Assembly: GCA_031257195.1 (NCBI GenBank)
Contig: JAIRPD010000065.1
Span: forward strand, 1 to 61,867
Direction of reading: 5' to 3'
Length of the DNA: 61,867 nucleotides
From: Treponema sp.
Lineage (GTDB): Bacteria > Spirochaetota > Spirochaetia > Treponematales > Breznakiellaceae
The notes under the pieces are model-generated. The model was not told the origin of the DNA. It ran no database searches and worked only from the letters and a program-made list of their open reading frames with translations. Shown piece by piece: positions 8,070 to 17,109 of the stretch (the first letter of the stretch is position 1; each line of letters opens with the position of its first letter). The position numbers and the translations under genes are program-made.

Positions 8070-9797
8070 ATGATGAACCTTAAAAACGAAAAAGATGGGG
8101 CCAAACCCCTTATTGTGCAAAGCGACAAAACCCTCCTCCTGGATGTCCACGCCCCGGGGGCGGAGGACGCCCGGGCGGCGATACTGCCCTTCGCGGAGCT
8201 GGAAAAGTCCCCAGAGCATATCCACACCTACCGGATCACCCCCCTGTCCCTGTGGAACGCCGCCAGCGCCGGTTTTAGCCCCGCGGGGGTAATCGCCGCG
8301 CTGGAAAAGTACAGCCGTTACCAGGTACCGGAGGGGATCAGCGCGGGTTTTACGGATACCATGGCCCGGTACGGAAAGATCCTCCTCCGGGCGCCGGAGG
8401 ATGGGAACGCTGGGGCGGCGGGGGTTCCGGAAAAACTGCTTCTGGCGCCGGGGGACGAGATGGTGGAAAAAGAAATCGCCGCCGCCAAAACCCTATCCCC
8501 CTATCTTACCAAAACCAAGGGGGGGTTTAGCTTAAAGCTCACCGACAGGGGAACGGTAAAACGGGAGCTTATTAAACTGGGCTGGCCCGTGCGGGACGAG
8601 GCCCCCCTCCAGCAAGGGGAAACCCTGGCCCTGGAACTCCGCGAAAAGGCCCTGTCGGGCCGGTCCTTTGCCCCCCGGGATTACCAGCTGGAGGCGGCCC
8701 GGTCCGTGCTGGGCCAGGGGGGGCCCGGCACGGGCTATGGGGTGGTGGTGCTGCCCTGCGGTTCGGGGAAGACCATTGTGGGCATAGCGGTAATGAGCCT
8801 GCTCAAAACCAACACCCTGATCCTTTCCGCCAATGTGGCGGCGGTTCACCAGTGGATCGACGAGCTGCTGGACAAAACCAGCCTAACCCAGGAACAGATC
8901 GCCGAATATTCGGGGGGGGCCAAGTCCGTGGCCCCGGTAACCATCGCCACCTACCAGATCCTCACCTGGCGGCCCGGCAAGGAGGCGGATTTCCCCCATT
9001 TTTCCCTGTTTCGCCGGTACCCCTGGGGGCTCATCATTTACGACGAGGTACACCTCCTTCCCGCCCCGATTTTCCGGGTAACCGCGGAACTTCAGGCGGT
9101 GCGGCGGCTGGGGCTTACCGCCACCCTGGTCAGGGAAGACAGGGCGGAGGACGCGGTGTTTAGCCTGGTGGGACCCAAGCGGTACGACGTGCCCTGGAAA
9201 GACCTGGAGCGGAAGGGCTGGATCGCCGAGGCCCTATGCATAGAGGTGCGGCTGGACCTGCCGGAAAACCTAAAAGTGCCCTACGCCGTGGCGGGCCGGC
9301 GGGAAAAGTACCGCATCGCCGCGGAAAATCCCCTGAAAGAAGAGGCGGCCCTGGAATTGGCCGCCAACCACCGGGAGGATCATATCCTGGTGATTGGCCA
9401 GTACATCTCCCAGCTTGAAAGCCTGGCCCGCCGCCTCAAGGCCCCCCTGGTAACGGGGAAAACCCCCAATACCGAGCGGGAGCGGATCTACGGGGCCTTT
9501 AAGCGGGGCGAAATTCCCATAATGGTGGTTTCCAAGGTGGCCAACTTTGCCCTGGATCTGCCGGACGCGTCCATGGCGGTTCAGGTTTCCGGCTCCTTCG
9601 GTTCCCGGCAGGAAGAGGCCCAGCGGCTGGGACGGATCCTCCGGCCCAAGAAAAACAAAAATTCCTATTTTTATTCCATCGTGTCCCGATCCACGGTGGA
9701 AGAGGACTTTGCCGCCAACCGGCAAAAATTTCTCGCCGAACAGGGATACCGGTATTCCCTCCAGCACTGGGAACGGCCGGAGGAGCGTCTTTCATGA
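8070..9797 (+). CDS. XPB/Rad25-type DNA helicase
   Basis: A 575-residue superfamily 2 helicase. An N-terminal helicase-associated domain (about residues 15-130) is followed by the ATPase core. Walker A is PCGSGKT near residue 230, the DEAH-type box is DEVH near 325, and the XPB-specific RED motif is in LVREDR near 354. The C-terminal lobe ends with the arginine-finger segment QEEAQRLGRILRP. Bacterial XPB homologues unwind DNA 3' to 5' and are linked to repair. Gene order matches actinobacteria, where the helicase is next to a helicase-associated protein. It overlaps that partner by 4 bp. Confidence 0.92.
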   Translation: MMNLKNEKDGAKPLIVQSDKTLLLDVHAPGAEDARAAILPFAELEKSPEHIHTYRITPLSLWNAASAGFSPAGVIAALEKYSRYQVPEGISAGFTDTMARYGKILLRAPEDGNAGAAGVPEKLLLAPGDEMVEKEIAAAKTLSPYLTKTKGGFSLKLTDRGTVKRELIKLGWPVRDEAPLQQGETLALELREKALSGRSFAPRDYQLEAARSVLGQGGPGTGYGVVVLPCGSGKTIVGIAVMSLLKTNTLILSANVAAVHQWIDELLDKTSLTQEQIAEYSGGAKSVAPVTIATYQILTWRPGKEADFPHFSLFRRYPWGLIIYDEVHLLPAPIFRVTAELQAVRRLGLTATLVREDRAEDAVFSLVGPKRYDVPWKDLERKGWIAEALCIEVRLDLPENLKVPYAVAGRREKYRIAAENPLKEEAALELAANHREDHILVIGQYISQLESLARRLKAPLVTGKTPNTERERIYGAFKRGEIPIMVVSKVANFALDLPDASMAVQVSGSFGSRQEEAQRLGRILRPKKNKNSYFYSIVSRSTVEEDFAANRQKFLAEQGYRYSLQHWERPEERLS

Positions 9798-11992
9798 GTT
9801 CCGGGCCGGCGCTTTTCCGTTCCATCGCTTTTTGGCAGTCCGCGTTAATGACCCTGCCGGACGAGGTCTTTTTCCAGCTTATGCGGAGCGCCCTGGGAAC
9901 CGTTAAGACCCCCTTTAACAAGCAAAAACTTTTGGAGGATCTTTCCGCCTTTATCGCCCGCCCGGAAATTCAGGAAACCATGGCCGCCTATATCGACGAT
10001 CAAGACCGCCGGGTTATCGCCGCGGTGGCCCTGCTGGGGGAACCGGCGCCGGGAGAACTGGAAAGCTTTTTTACCGGGGATCTGTCCTATTCCGAGCTTC
10101 AGGGTATTCTGCTTAACCTGGAGGAAAGGCTGATCCTGTACCGTTTTCGGGAGGGGGACGCGTGTAAGCTGGCCCTGAATCCCGGACTTGAAAAGATCCT
10201 GGCCCCCGCGGCCGCGGATACGGGGATCCTCTTTTCCTCGCCGGATTTCACGGATCCGGGGGGGACGTTTCTTTCGCCCCCGGTAAACGGCAGGATCCTC
10301 GCCGCCCTCTGCGCCTTTTTGTCCGGGGGGGATGTTTTCTTACGCGGGGATATTCAGGGGTCCAACGGAAAGTCCGGCCTCGCGTTTAGAAAAAAGATAA
10401 TCGACGAGGGAAGCCGCGTTTTCCCCTCCCTGGACATAGAAACCCTGGCGGGGGGGCTTATCAACCTGGGCCTTCTGGTTCCCGAGGGGGAACGGCTCGT
10501 TCCCGAGGAGGGAAAATTCACCGCCTTTAAGGTCCTCCCCGGGCGGGACAGGTTTGAATACTTCGCCGCGGGAATCGCCTATTTCCTTTACAGGGGCTTT
10601 ATCCCCCAGATGGGCCGGGGACTCTTAAAAAATACCGCCCGGCTGATCCACGCCGTTATCCGAAGCCTGCCCGGTCCCAAAGAAGAAGGGGGCCGGCTGT
10701 TTTCCGAATCGGTGGTGATTAAGCTTACCGAAATCCAGCGCCGGACGGAAACCAAAAACTGGGCCGCGGCGGGTTCCGGGGAATTCCCCCCCTCGCGGAT
10801 TTTGTTTCAGGCCCTGGTTCTGGCGGGTCTTTTTTCCCAGATTCACCGGGAGGGAAAAACCTATTACCGCCCCGCCGTCCTGGAGGAGACGAAAGCGGAA
10901 ACAGCCCGGGCCCGGGGGGAGGGGGATCAGAACGCCGGGGAAACGCCCCTGATCGCCATGGATTCGGGCTTTTCCTGCATCCTCTACCCGGAGATCGGCT
11001 TTGCCGACGCCCTGGATTTGGCGGCCTTTTCCACGGTGGAGGAGACGGGGGCCATCGTCCGCTTTAGTCTTTCCCGGGATTCGGTGGTTCGGGGTTTTGA
11101 CCGGGGCTTTTCCGCGGCCTTTATGTGGGGGCTTCTGGACCGGCTTTCCGGGGGAAGGGCGGAAAAGGCCCTAAAGTGGAACCTGGAGGACTGGGAAAAG
11201 CGTTACCGGGAAGTATCCCTGAATCAGGGGACCGTCCTTACCCTGAGCGGGGAGCGGAGTTATCTAGCCCAGACCGGCGCTTTGGCGTTGATGATCAAGC
11301 GGACCCTGGCGCCGGGGGTGTATCTTCTTTCCGCGGGCGCGGATGAAGCCGCCGCCGCCCTCAGGAACGCCGGGGTGGATATTGTGGCCAAACCAAGGGG
11401 GCCCGATCCCGCTTTGCCGGGAAGCGATAAGGGATTTCCCGGATGGCTGGGGTCTTCTTCCGTCCTTCCCCCCCTGGAGGACAGCCTTCCGGGGGCGGCG
11501 CCATTGGCCTCAACGGCGCCGCTGTTAGCGCCGCCGGAAGCGGGCCGGGGCGCCCAAACGGGGGAAAGCGCCGCCGGAACGGAATCGACCGCGGGGGCGA
11601 TCAAGGAAAAGTTCCGTACCCTCCTGGGAACCATGAATCTGGGCCGGCAGGAACGGGAGGAAATGGAATCCAGGATAGAGCGGCGGGTGGTGGTAAGCGA
11701 AACCCAGCTCAAGGATACCCCGCCCCGGGGGGAAAAGCTGGAGGCCCGTTCCCTGGACTACGTGGGAAAAACCGGCGTGGTCAGGCAGGCCCTGATTTCC
11801 GGTTCCCTTCTGGAGGTGGTATGGAACGCCGGGGGGGAGCGTAAAATACTGGGCCAGCCGGAAAATTTGGAAAAAAAGGGAGGAGAGATGATCCTCGTTA
11901 TCAAGCCCAGGGATGGAGGGGAAACCCAAAGGATCCCCCTGGGAAAAATCAGCCTGGTCAGGCGGATAAAACAGTCTATATTCGGAGAATGA
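9794..11992 (+). CDS. Helicase-associated protein, probable partner of XPB, with WYL-like C-terminus
   Basis: A 732-residue soluble protein, translationally coupled to the XPB helicase through an ATGA overlap. The first ~140 residues look like a winged-helix-rich helicase-associated region. The last ~75 residues (from RSLDYVGKTGVVRQAL) form a beta-rich domain of WYL-like pattern, ending IPLGKISLVRR. A low-complexity Pro/Gly/Ala linker (about 560-600) separates them. In mycobacteria a protein of similar size and position sits beside the XPB gene. It contains no nuclease motif that I can see. Its function is unknown, but the context strongly suggests a repair or DNA-remodelling pair. Confidence 0.6.
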   Translation: MSSGPALFRSIAFWQSALMTLPDEVFFQLMRSALGTVKTPFNKQKLLEDLSAFIARPEIQETMAAYIDDQDRRVIAAVALLGEPAPGELESFFTGDLSYSELQGILLNLEERLILYRFREGDACKLALNPGLEKILAPAAADTGILFSSPDFTDPGGTFLSPPVNGRILAALCAFLSGGDVFLRGDIQGSNGKSGLAFRKKIIDEGSRVFPSLDIETLAGGLINLGLLVPEGERLVPEEGKFTAFKVLPGRDRFEYFAAGIAYFLYRGFIPQMGRGLLKNTARLIHAVIRSLPGPKEEGGRLFSESVVIKLTEIQRRTETKNWAAAGSGEFPPSRILFQALVLAGLFSQIHREGKTYYRPAVLEETKAETARARGEGDQNAGETPLIAMDSGFSCILYPEIGFADALDLAAFSTVEETGAIVRFSLSRDSVVRGFDRGFSAAFMWGLLDRLSGGRAEKALKWNLEDWEKRYREVSLNQGTVLTLSGERSYLAQTGALALMIKRTLAPGVYLLSAGADEAAAALRNAGVDIVAKPRGPDPALPGSDKGFPGWLGSSSVLPPLEDSLPGAAPLASTAPLLAPPEAGRGAQTGESAAGTESTAGAIKEKFRTLLGTMNLGRQEREEMESRIERRVVVSETQLKDTPPRGEKLEARSLDYVGKTGVVRQALISGSLLEVVWNAGGERKILGQPENLEKKGGEMILVIKPRDGGETQRIPLGKISLVRRIKQSIFGE

Positions 11993-11993
11993 T

Positions 11994-12770
11994 ATGCCAT
12001 TACTACCTTTTTCAAACCAAGCGCCGGAGGCCAGTCAGGATAAGCTGGCGGTACTCATTGACGCGGATAATACCCAGGCGCTGATCATCGAGGGGCTCCT
12101 GGCGGAGGTGGCCAAGTACGGCGTGGCCAGCGTTAAGCGGATTTACGGTGACTGGACCAGCAGCAACCTCCGGTCCTGGAAGGACAAGCTCCTGGACTAC
12201 GCCATCCAGCCCATACAGCAGTTTTCCTACACCACCGGAAAAAACGCCACCGACTCGGCGATGATCATTGACGCCATGGACCTCCTGTACAGCGAAAACC
12301 TGGACGGTTTCTGTATCGTTTCCAGCGATTCGGACTTTACCCGCCTGGCTTCCCGGATCCGGGAAAGCGGCCGCAAGGTCTACGGCTTTGGGGAAAAGAA
12401 AACCCCCCGGGCCTTTGTGTCGGTGTGCGACAAGTTCATCTACACGGAGATCCTCAAGGACGGGGAGGACGACGAGGACGACGTTAAGCCCGCCGCCAAA
12501 GTCCGTAAAGACTTTAAGGGGGACCGGCGGCTCCTCAAGCTCCTGCGGGAAACCGTGGACGATTTGGCCGATGATTCCGGCTGGGCTTACCTGGGCGGGG
12601 TGGGACAGAAGATCACCCTCCGTTCCAGCGAATTCGACCCCCGGAACTACGGCTTCCGCAAGCTGGCGGACCTGTTCCGGGCTATCCCCCAGTTCGAGAC
12701 CGAGGAACGCCCCCAGGAAAACGGCACGGGCCGGCAGGTCTACATCAGGTGGAAGCGCCGCACGCGGTAA
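11994..12770 (+). CDS. NYN-domain ribonuclease-like protein with OST-HTH/LOTUS domain
   Basis: A 258-residue protein that starts 1 bp after the XPB partner gene. The NYN (PIN-like) domain runs from VLIDADN (about residue 21) to the SSDSDFTRLA block (about 108), giving the acidic residues expected at a metal-dependent RNase site. After an acidic linker (DGEDDEDDV), the C-terminal ~75 residues match an OST-HTH/LOTUS RNA-binding domain (KITLRSSEFDPRNYGFRKLADLF). This pairing is known from bacterial NYN-LOTUS proteins. It may act in RNA turnover; its place in an operon with a DNA helicase is notable. Confidence 0.85.
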   Translation: MPLLPFSNQAPEASQDKLAVLIDADNTQALIIEGLLAEVAKYGVASVKRIYGDWTSSNLRSWKDKLLDYAIQPIQQFSYTTGKNATDSAMIIDAMDLLYSENLDGFCIVSSDSDFTRLASRIRESGRKVYGFGEKKTPRAFVSVCDKFIYTEILKDGEDDEDDVKPAAKVRKDFKGDRRLLKLLRETVDDLADDSGWAYLGGVGQKITLRSSEFDPRNYGFRKLADLFRAIPQFETEERPQENGTGRQVYIRWKRRTR

Positions 12771-12863
12771 CGCGGCGGGCCGGATTGAGTCATACCCCAA
12801 CGAGCGCCGGTCCCCTCGCGGCGCCGGCCGGCGCCCACCGCCGGGACGGCGGCCGCCGAGTCC

Positions 12864-14114
12864 CTATACGTGGTGGCTTTCCAGCTTCTTCAGGACCTTG
12901 AAGAGGGGATCGGCGTTGAAGAAGGACATCTCCCTTCCCGAACAGATAATCCGGGACTCTTCCCCATGGACAATGCCAATCCCCTCGTCCAAAGAGGTCC
13001 CCAGGTAAGGGGCGTAAAGGACGCCGCTGCGGAGGGTCTTGTGCCCCATGGCGGGAATCGTTACCGTAACGGGGTTCCCCATGAGGGACCCCGTTTCCCG
13101 GGCGAATTCCAGGCCATAGGCGTAGGCGGAGACCGAGTTTTCCAGCCCCAGGCAGTAGGTCAGATCCGGACCACCCTCATAGGGCGCCCAGGGGGTAAAG
13201 GGCCTGCCGCCGTACTGCATCCACAGGTTATTAAAGTAGAGGACTATGTCGTCCTCCCCCGCCAGGGCCGGACCGGGGCTAAAGGAAAGGTAAACCATTT
13301 TAAGGAAGGGGTTAATCGCGGCGAACCAGCTTAAGGAAGCGCTCCGGGGTATGGCCCCGGCGGCGAAGTCCGTATAGCCGGTGGGCGCGGAAACCTGGGA
13401 AATATCCACCTTGCCCCCCCGCAGAAGGGGCGCTTTGGCGAGGCTGGGGAATTCCGCCCCCAGGGCAAGCCTGGTGGTGGTGTCGAATTCCCCCCCCGGG
13501 GGAGGGGTCATCCAGCGCTGGGCGGCGCCGGAAATACGACAGCCCTGGTGGAGAAAGGGGGCCCCCAGGACATTATGCCAGGCGGCGCAGATGTCCAGGT
13601 TCGCCGTTCCCCTATTTTTAACCTTAAGGCTGGTATAGTGCACCGCCTGCTCCGGCAAAAGGACATCTATCCTGCTGAACGAAAGGGGAAAGGCCTCGTC
13701 GGGACTTTCCATTACCGAAAGGGTCCAGGCCGCCCCGGTAGCCTCGTCGGAGGCGCTGGTTACGTAGCGCCACGTTTGATTGGCCGTCCATCCATGGGGG
13801 GGCATGGTAACCCCGTTGAGGATGTGGCCGGGCCCGAAGTTGGGAACGCAGGGAAAGGACCCCGCGATATGATAGAGGAGCGACGCCTTCCAAAAAGAGC
13901 CATGCTCGGCGTCGCTGTAGGGCTTGCCGCCGTTGGAACGAAACCATGGCATCCAATGGGCGTTGATCCAATCCCCGTCCCGGCGGCCGGAACATTCGGG
14001 AATCATCCCGCCAATGTCGTCGATCATCACCCTAAGGTTGGTGTTTTCCAGTACCGTCGCTTCCCTGCCGCCGAGTTCCACCACCCTGGATACCGATATC
14101 TTGCTTTTACTCAT
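12864..14114 (-). CDS. Galactose-mutarotase-like / DUF4432-type protein
   Basis: A 416-residue cytosolic protein rich in beta strands, with the aldose-epimerase-like fold pattern. Recognisable blocks are EATVLENTNLRVMIDDIGGMI at the N-terminus, a GSFPCVPNFGPGH segment, and GLEFARETGSLMGNP near the end. It probably binds a sugar, but a catalytic His/Glu pair cannot be assigned with confidence. The start is the ATG at 14114, preceded by GGAAGGG at 8 nt. A promoter (TTGAAA-17-TATTGT) lies just upstream, so it is transcribed separately from the neighbouring gene. The gap after its stop (12771-12863) holds only G/C-rich inverted repeats. Confidence 0.6.
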   Translation of the reverse strand: MSKSKISVSRVVELGGREATVLENTNLRVMIDDIGGMIPECSGRRDGDWINAHWMPWFRSNGGKPYSDAEHGSFWKASLLYHIAGSFPCVPNFGPGHILNGVTMPPHGWTANQTWRYVTSASDEATGAAWTLSVMESPDEAFPLSFSRIDVLLPEQAVHYTSLKVKNRGTANLDICAAWHNVLGAPFLHQGCRISGAAQRWMTPPPGGEFDTTTRLALGAEFPSLAKAPLLRGGKVDISQVSAPTGYTDFAAGAIPRSASLSWFAAINPFLKMVYLSFSPGPALAGEDDIVLYFNNLWMQYGGRPFTPWAPYEGGPDLTYCLGLENSVSAYAYGLEFARETGSLMGNPVTVTIPAMGHKTLRSGVLYAPYLGTSLDEGIGIVHGEESRIICSGREMSFFNADPLFKVLKKLESHHV

Positions 14115-14132
14115 AGTATACCCTTCCGTACA

Positions 14133-14161
14133 ACAATACTCTTTTTCTTGAAAGATTTCAA
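14133..14161 (-). promoter_or_regulatory. Promoter of the mutarotase-like gene
   Basis: TTGAAA (14161-14156), a 17-bp spacer and TATTGT (14138-14133) on the minus strand. The -35 overlaps the stop codon of the upstream gene. Confidence 0.55.
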
Positions 14162-15045
14162 TGGCGGGGCAAGCCCCGCAGATACCCCAGAAGGGGTTCC
14201 GTCCAGTCCCCGCCCCCGCCCTCCAAAAAGGACCGATAGAGGCCCGCGATATGTTCCCGTATCCGGGGGATCTGCCCCTCCTGGACCCGGGCCCCCCCGT
14301 AAAAAGGGGCGTATCCCGGGGGAGGGGGGGTTCCAAAAAGGCTGGAAACAAACCGTTCCGCCTCCGCCGGGGAAAAAAGGGAAGAATCAAAACGGCTCAT
14401 GGTATACAGCGCCGCGGCGATACAGTTGACGCTGTGCTGTTTAACGTAGAGAACCGCCTCGGTAATCGCCAGGGCCTCCCGGAACAGCCTTTCCGTAAGA
14501 GGGCGGAGGGCCTCCTCCTCCCCCATATCCCGGACTAAACCGCGGAATTTGGTGTAACAGTGGACCACGATCATCACATGGAGGCTGGGAACGCACATCA
14601 GGTGGGGGTCCGTGGCGTGGATAACCCAGAACCGGGGGTTTTTAAGATACCGGGGTCTTTTGGTGGTGGAAAGATGGCGGGAATAGACCTGGAGGGCGAA
14701 GGCGTACAGTTCCGTGGTGGAACGGATAAAATCCCCCGCCAGGGCAACGCCCCTTTTTCCAAAGGCCCCTTTTCCATAACGGGTCCGGAGGAAAGCGGCG
14801 GCCCGGATCCAATGGGCCACAAAATCCAGGTAGATCCGGATAAACCGGGGGTTAAAGGGAATCCGCTCGTCCAGGGGATGATCAACCTGGGCCACGGGGG
14901 GGCCGCCGGGGAAGAGGGCGGCCCGGTACTGGAAAAAGAAAAATTTCCTCCATACCGCGGAAAGGTAACGAAGCCCCCGGCGGAACAGGGCGGGATGACT
15001 TAAAAGCCGCAGTACCGCGAGCCCCGCGGCGGGAAAATCCCTCAT
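14158..15045 (-). CDS. Conserved protein of unknown function with weak PAP2-like motifs
   Basis: A 295-residue basic, aromatic-rich protein. One region reads CVPSLHVMIVVHCYTKFRG, and about 40 residues later comes YVKQHSVNCIAAALYTMSRF. These resemble motifs C2 (PSxH) and C3 (KxHxxxD) of PAP2 or inositol-phosphotransferase enzymes, but the final Asp is replaced (VNC) and clear membrane helices are few. I do not assign a reaction. The ATG at 15045 follows AAGAGGG. It is encoded upstream of the mutarotase-like gene, with 43 bp between them, and divergently from DUF554. Confidence 0.5.
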   Translation of the reverse strand: MRDFPAAGLAVLRLLSHPALFRRGLRYLSAVWRKFFFFQYRAALFPGGPPVAQVDHPLDERIPFNPRFIRIYLDFVAHWIRAAAFLRTRYGKGAFGKRGVALAGDFIRSTTELYAFALQVYSRHLSTTKRPRYLKNPRFWVIHATDPHLMCVPSLHVMIVVHCYTKFRGLVRDMGEEEALRPLTERLFREALAITEAVLYVKQHSVNCIAAALYTMSRFDSSLFSPAEAERFVSSLFGTPPPPGYAPFYGGARVQEGQIPRIREHIAGLYRSFLEGGGGDWTEPLLGYLRGLPRH

Positions 15046-15124
15046 CCCTCTTGTCCTTTCACTCCCTTATATCCCATACTGGCTCAGTATACATCCCGTA
15101 CAAGAGATACTTCAAGGGGAAGTT

Positions 15125-15847
15125 ATGTTAGGACCGGTGGTTAACGCCGTTACGGTGGTAGTTTGTTCGCTTTTGGGGCGCTTTATTATCCGGGGAATTC
15201 CCGGCCGCTTTGAGGATACCCTGAAAAGGGGCATCGGCCTGGCGATCATCTATGTGGGGATCCGGGGGGCCCTGGATAACAAGCGGGTCCTCCTCCTCAT
15301 TATGAGCCTGGTCACGGGCGCGCTGCTGGGGGAACTGATCGACATTGACCGGTGGATGAACCGCCTGGGCCTCTGGGTGGAACGGAAACTCCTCCGGGGG
15401 AGGACCGGAAACGGCGCCGGCGGCTCCTTCGCCAGGGGATTTGTCTCCGCCAGCGTCCTCTTCTGCAGCGGCTCCATGGCGATTGTCGGCTCCATGCAGT
15501 CGGGCCTGATGGGAAACAACGAAACCCTCTACGCCAAATCGATCCTGGACGGCTCCATATCCATTGTCTTCGCCGCCTCCCTGGGCGCCGGCGTGGCCTT
15601 TTCCGCCATACCGGTACTGATCTACCAGGGGGGGATCGCCCTCCTGGCCATGGCGGTAAAGGACCTCCTGACCCCACCGGTGATCAACGAAATGTCCGCC
15701 GTGGGAAACCTCCTGGTGGCGGCCATTGGGTTCAACTTTGTCTGCCTCAGGGACGGCGGGGAAATCAAGGTGGCGAACCTGATCCCGGCGATCTTTATCC
15801 CCTGGATATACATGACGGCGGAGGGATTTTTTACGTTACCGCGTTAA
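15125..15847 (+). CDS. DUF554-family membrane protein
   Basis: A 240-residue membrane protein with about seven helices. It shows the family signatures GPVVNAVTVVVCSLLGR at the N-terminus, FCSGSMAIVGSMQSGL in the middle and DGSISIVFAASLGAGVAFSA. DUF554 proteins (YqgA-like) are believed to be transporters, with substrate unknown. The ATG has AAGGGGA upstream. Its 3' end overlaps the convergent dehydrogenase gene by 17 bp, an uncommon tail-to-tail overlap of two long, well-conserved genes. Confidence 0.88.
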   Translation: MLGPVVNAVTVVVCSLLGRFIIRGIPGRFEDTLKRGIGLAIIYVGIRGALDNKRVLLLIMSLVTGALLGELIDIDRWMNRLGLWVERKLLRGRTGNGAGGSFARGFVSASVLFCSGSMAIVGSMQSGLMGNNETLYAKSILDGSISIVFAASLGAGVAFSAIPVLIYQGGIALLAMAVKDLLTPPVINEMSAVGNLLVAAIGFNFVCLRDGGEIKVANLIPAIFIPWIYMTAEGFFTLPR

Positions 15848-16784
15848 CCGGCCGGCCCTGGATAAACTCCCGCAGGTTGCGGACCGCGGTTTCCATAAGC
15901 CGTTTTCGGCTGTCCTCCGTGGCCCAGGCGATGTGGGGGGTAAAAACGCAGTTCTTCGCCCCCCGCAGGGGATTGTCCGCCCTCATGGGTTCCGCGGAAA
16001 TCACGTCCAGTCCCGCGGCGTATACCCTGCCGCTCTCCAGGGCCGCCGCCAGGTCTTTCTCCACAATCAGTGTTCCCCGGGAGGTATTGATGATAATGAC
16101 CCCCTCCCGCGTTTTGGCAAGCGTGTTTTTGTTGATAATCCCCTCCGTTTCCGGGCTGGCGGGACAATGGAGGGAAATAACGTCGGACCGGGCCAGCAGC
16201 TCGTCCAGGGTAACGTAGGAGGCGAGGGAGCGGCCCTCGGCGTTTTCGCTGCGGCTGTGGGCCAGGACGGTCATGCCAAAGGCCCGGGCAATCCGGGCCG
16301 CCGCCTTTCCGATGGTTCCCAGGCCGATGATCCCCAGGGTTTTTCCCGCCAGGTCCAGCAGGGGATAATCCCAAAAGCAATAGTCCTCGCTGGTTACCCA
16401 GCGGCCCGCCTGGACCGCGTCGCTGTGGGCCCCGGCGTGGAGGCAGATTTCCAAGAGCAGGGCAAAGACCATCTGAGCCACGGAGGCCGTGGAATAACCG
16501 GGGACATTGGTAACCGTTATCCCCCGTTCCCGGGCCGCCGCGACATCCACCACGTTGTAACCCGTGGCCAGGACGCCGATATACCTGAGCCCCGGGCAGG
16601 CGTCCAGAACCGCCGCGTCAATCACGGTTTTGTTGGTCAACGCGGCCTCCGCCCCGGCGATCCGGCGGACGGTTTCATCCGCCGCCGTCCTGTCGTAGAC
16701 CTCGCAGCTTCCCAGCTCCTCAAAGCCCCGCCAGCTTAGGTCCCCGGGATTCAGGGCGTGCCCGTCAAGCACCACGATTTTCAT
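15831..16784 (-). CDS. D-2-hydroxyacid dehydrogenase (glycerate dehydrogenase / hydroxypyruvate reductase type)
   Basis: A 317-residue NAD(P)-dependent oxidoreductase. The Rossmann motif is GIIGLGTIGKAAARIA (about residue 146). The catalytic residues are visible as Arg in NTSRGTLI, Glu in DVISAEPM and His in TPHIAWAT. The last motif resembles glycerate dehydrogenases more than lactate dehydrogenases. It would interconvert a 2-oxo acid such as hydroxypyruvate and its D-hydroxy acid. The start at 16784 follows GAGGAGG. An in-frame extension upstream is low-complexity and rejected. Confidence 0.88.
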   Translation of the reverse strand: MKIVVLDGHALNPGDLSWRGFEELGSCEVYDRTAADETVRRIAGAEAALTNKTVIDAAVLDACPGLRYIGVLATGYNVVDVAAARERGITVTNVPGYSTASVAQMVFALLLEICLHAGAHSDAVQAGRWVTSEDYCFWDYPLLDLAGKTLGIIGLGTIGKAAARIARAFGMTVLAHSRSENAEGRSLASYVTLDELLARSDVISLHCPASPETEGIINKNTLAKTREGVIIINTSRGTLIVEKDLAAALESGRVYAAGLDVISAEPMRADNPLRGAKNCVFTPHIAWATEDSRKRLMETAVRNLREFIQGRPVNAVT

Positions 16785-17109
16785 GTTTACCTCCTCATCA
16801 AGGGGCGGCCCCTTTTTGATCGCCGCCCGTGGATACATCCAGAATACCCAAGAAGGGGGACAGCGAAAAGGCCCTCCCCTCCCCGCCGGGTTTTCCACCC
16901 GCCCGGGGGCTTAAACGGGGGATAGGCCCCCGTTTTGGGGTTAAACCTCCCAGCCCCGGCGTCGACGCTCCCAGCCTCGATTTTGATGTTCCGGGCCCGG
17001 CGGGAAAGTCTTTTATGGCAAGGGCACGTTTATCTTCAATAAAAAATTGTCTAAATATTGTTCGGAAACGGCCGCCGCCGAACAATCTCGCGGGCGTCCG
17101 CGCGGAATT
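16785..17109. other. Gene-free gap with two hairpins
   Basis: A 325-bp stretch without a credible gene. It contains two inverted repeats: AAACGGGGG-ATAGG-CCCCCGTTT (16913-16935) and ATTGTTCGG-N12-CCGAACAAT (17057-17086). Both lie downstream of the leftward lipid operon that ends at 17110, so they may terminate it. The upstream end probably carries the dehydrogenase promoter. Confidence 0.5.
17057..17086 (-). terminator. Candidate terminator of the leftward lipid operon
   Basis: A perfect 9-bp stem ATTGTTCGG/CCGAACAAT with a 12-nt loop lies 24 bp after the exporter stop codon. On the minus strand a T-rich tract follows. The U-run is not immediate, so it may not be a classical intrinsic terminator. 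Confidence 0.4.
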
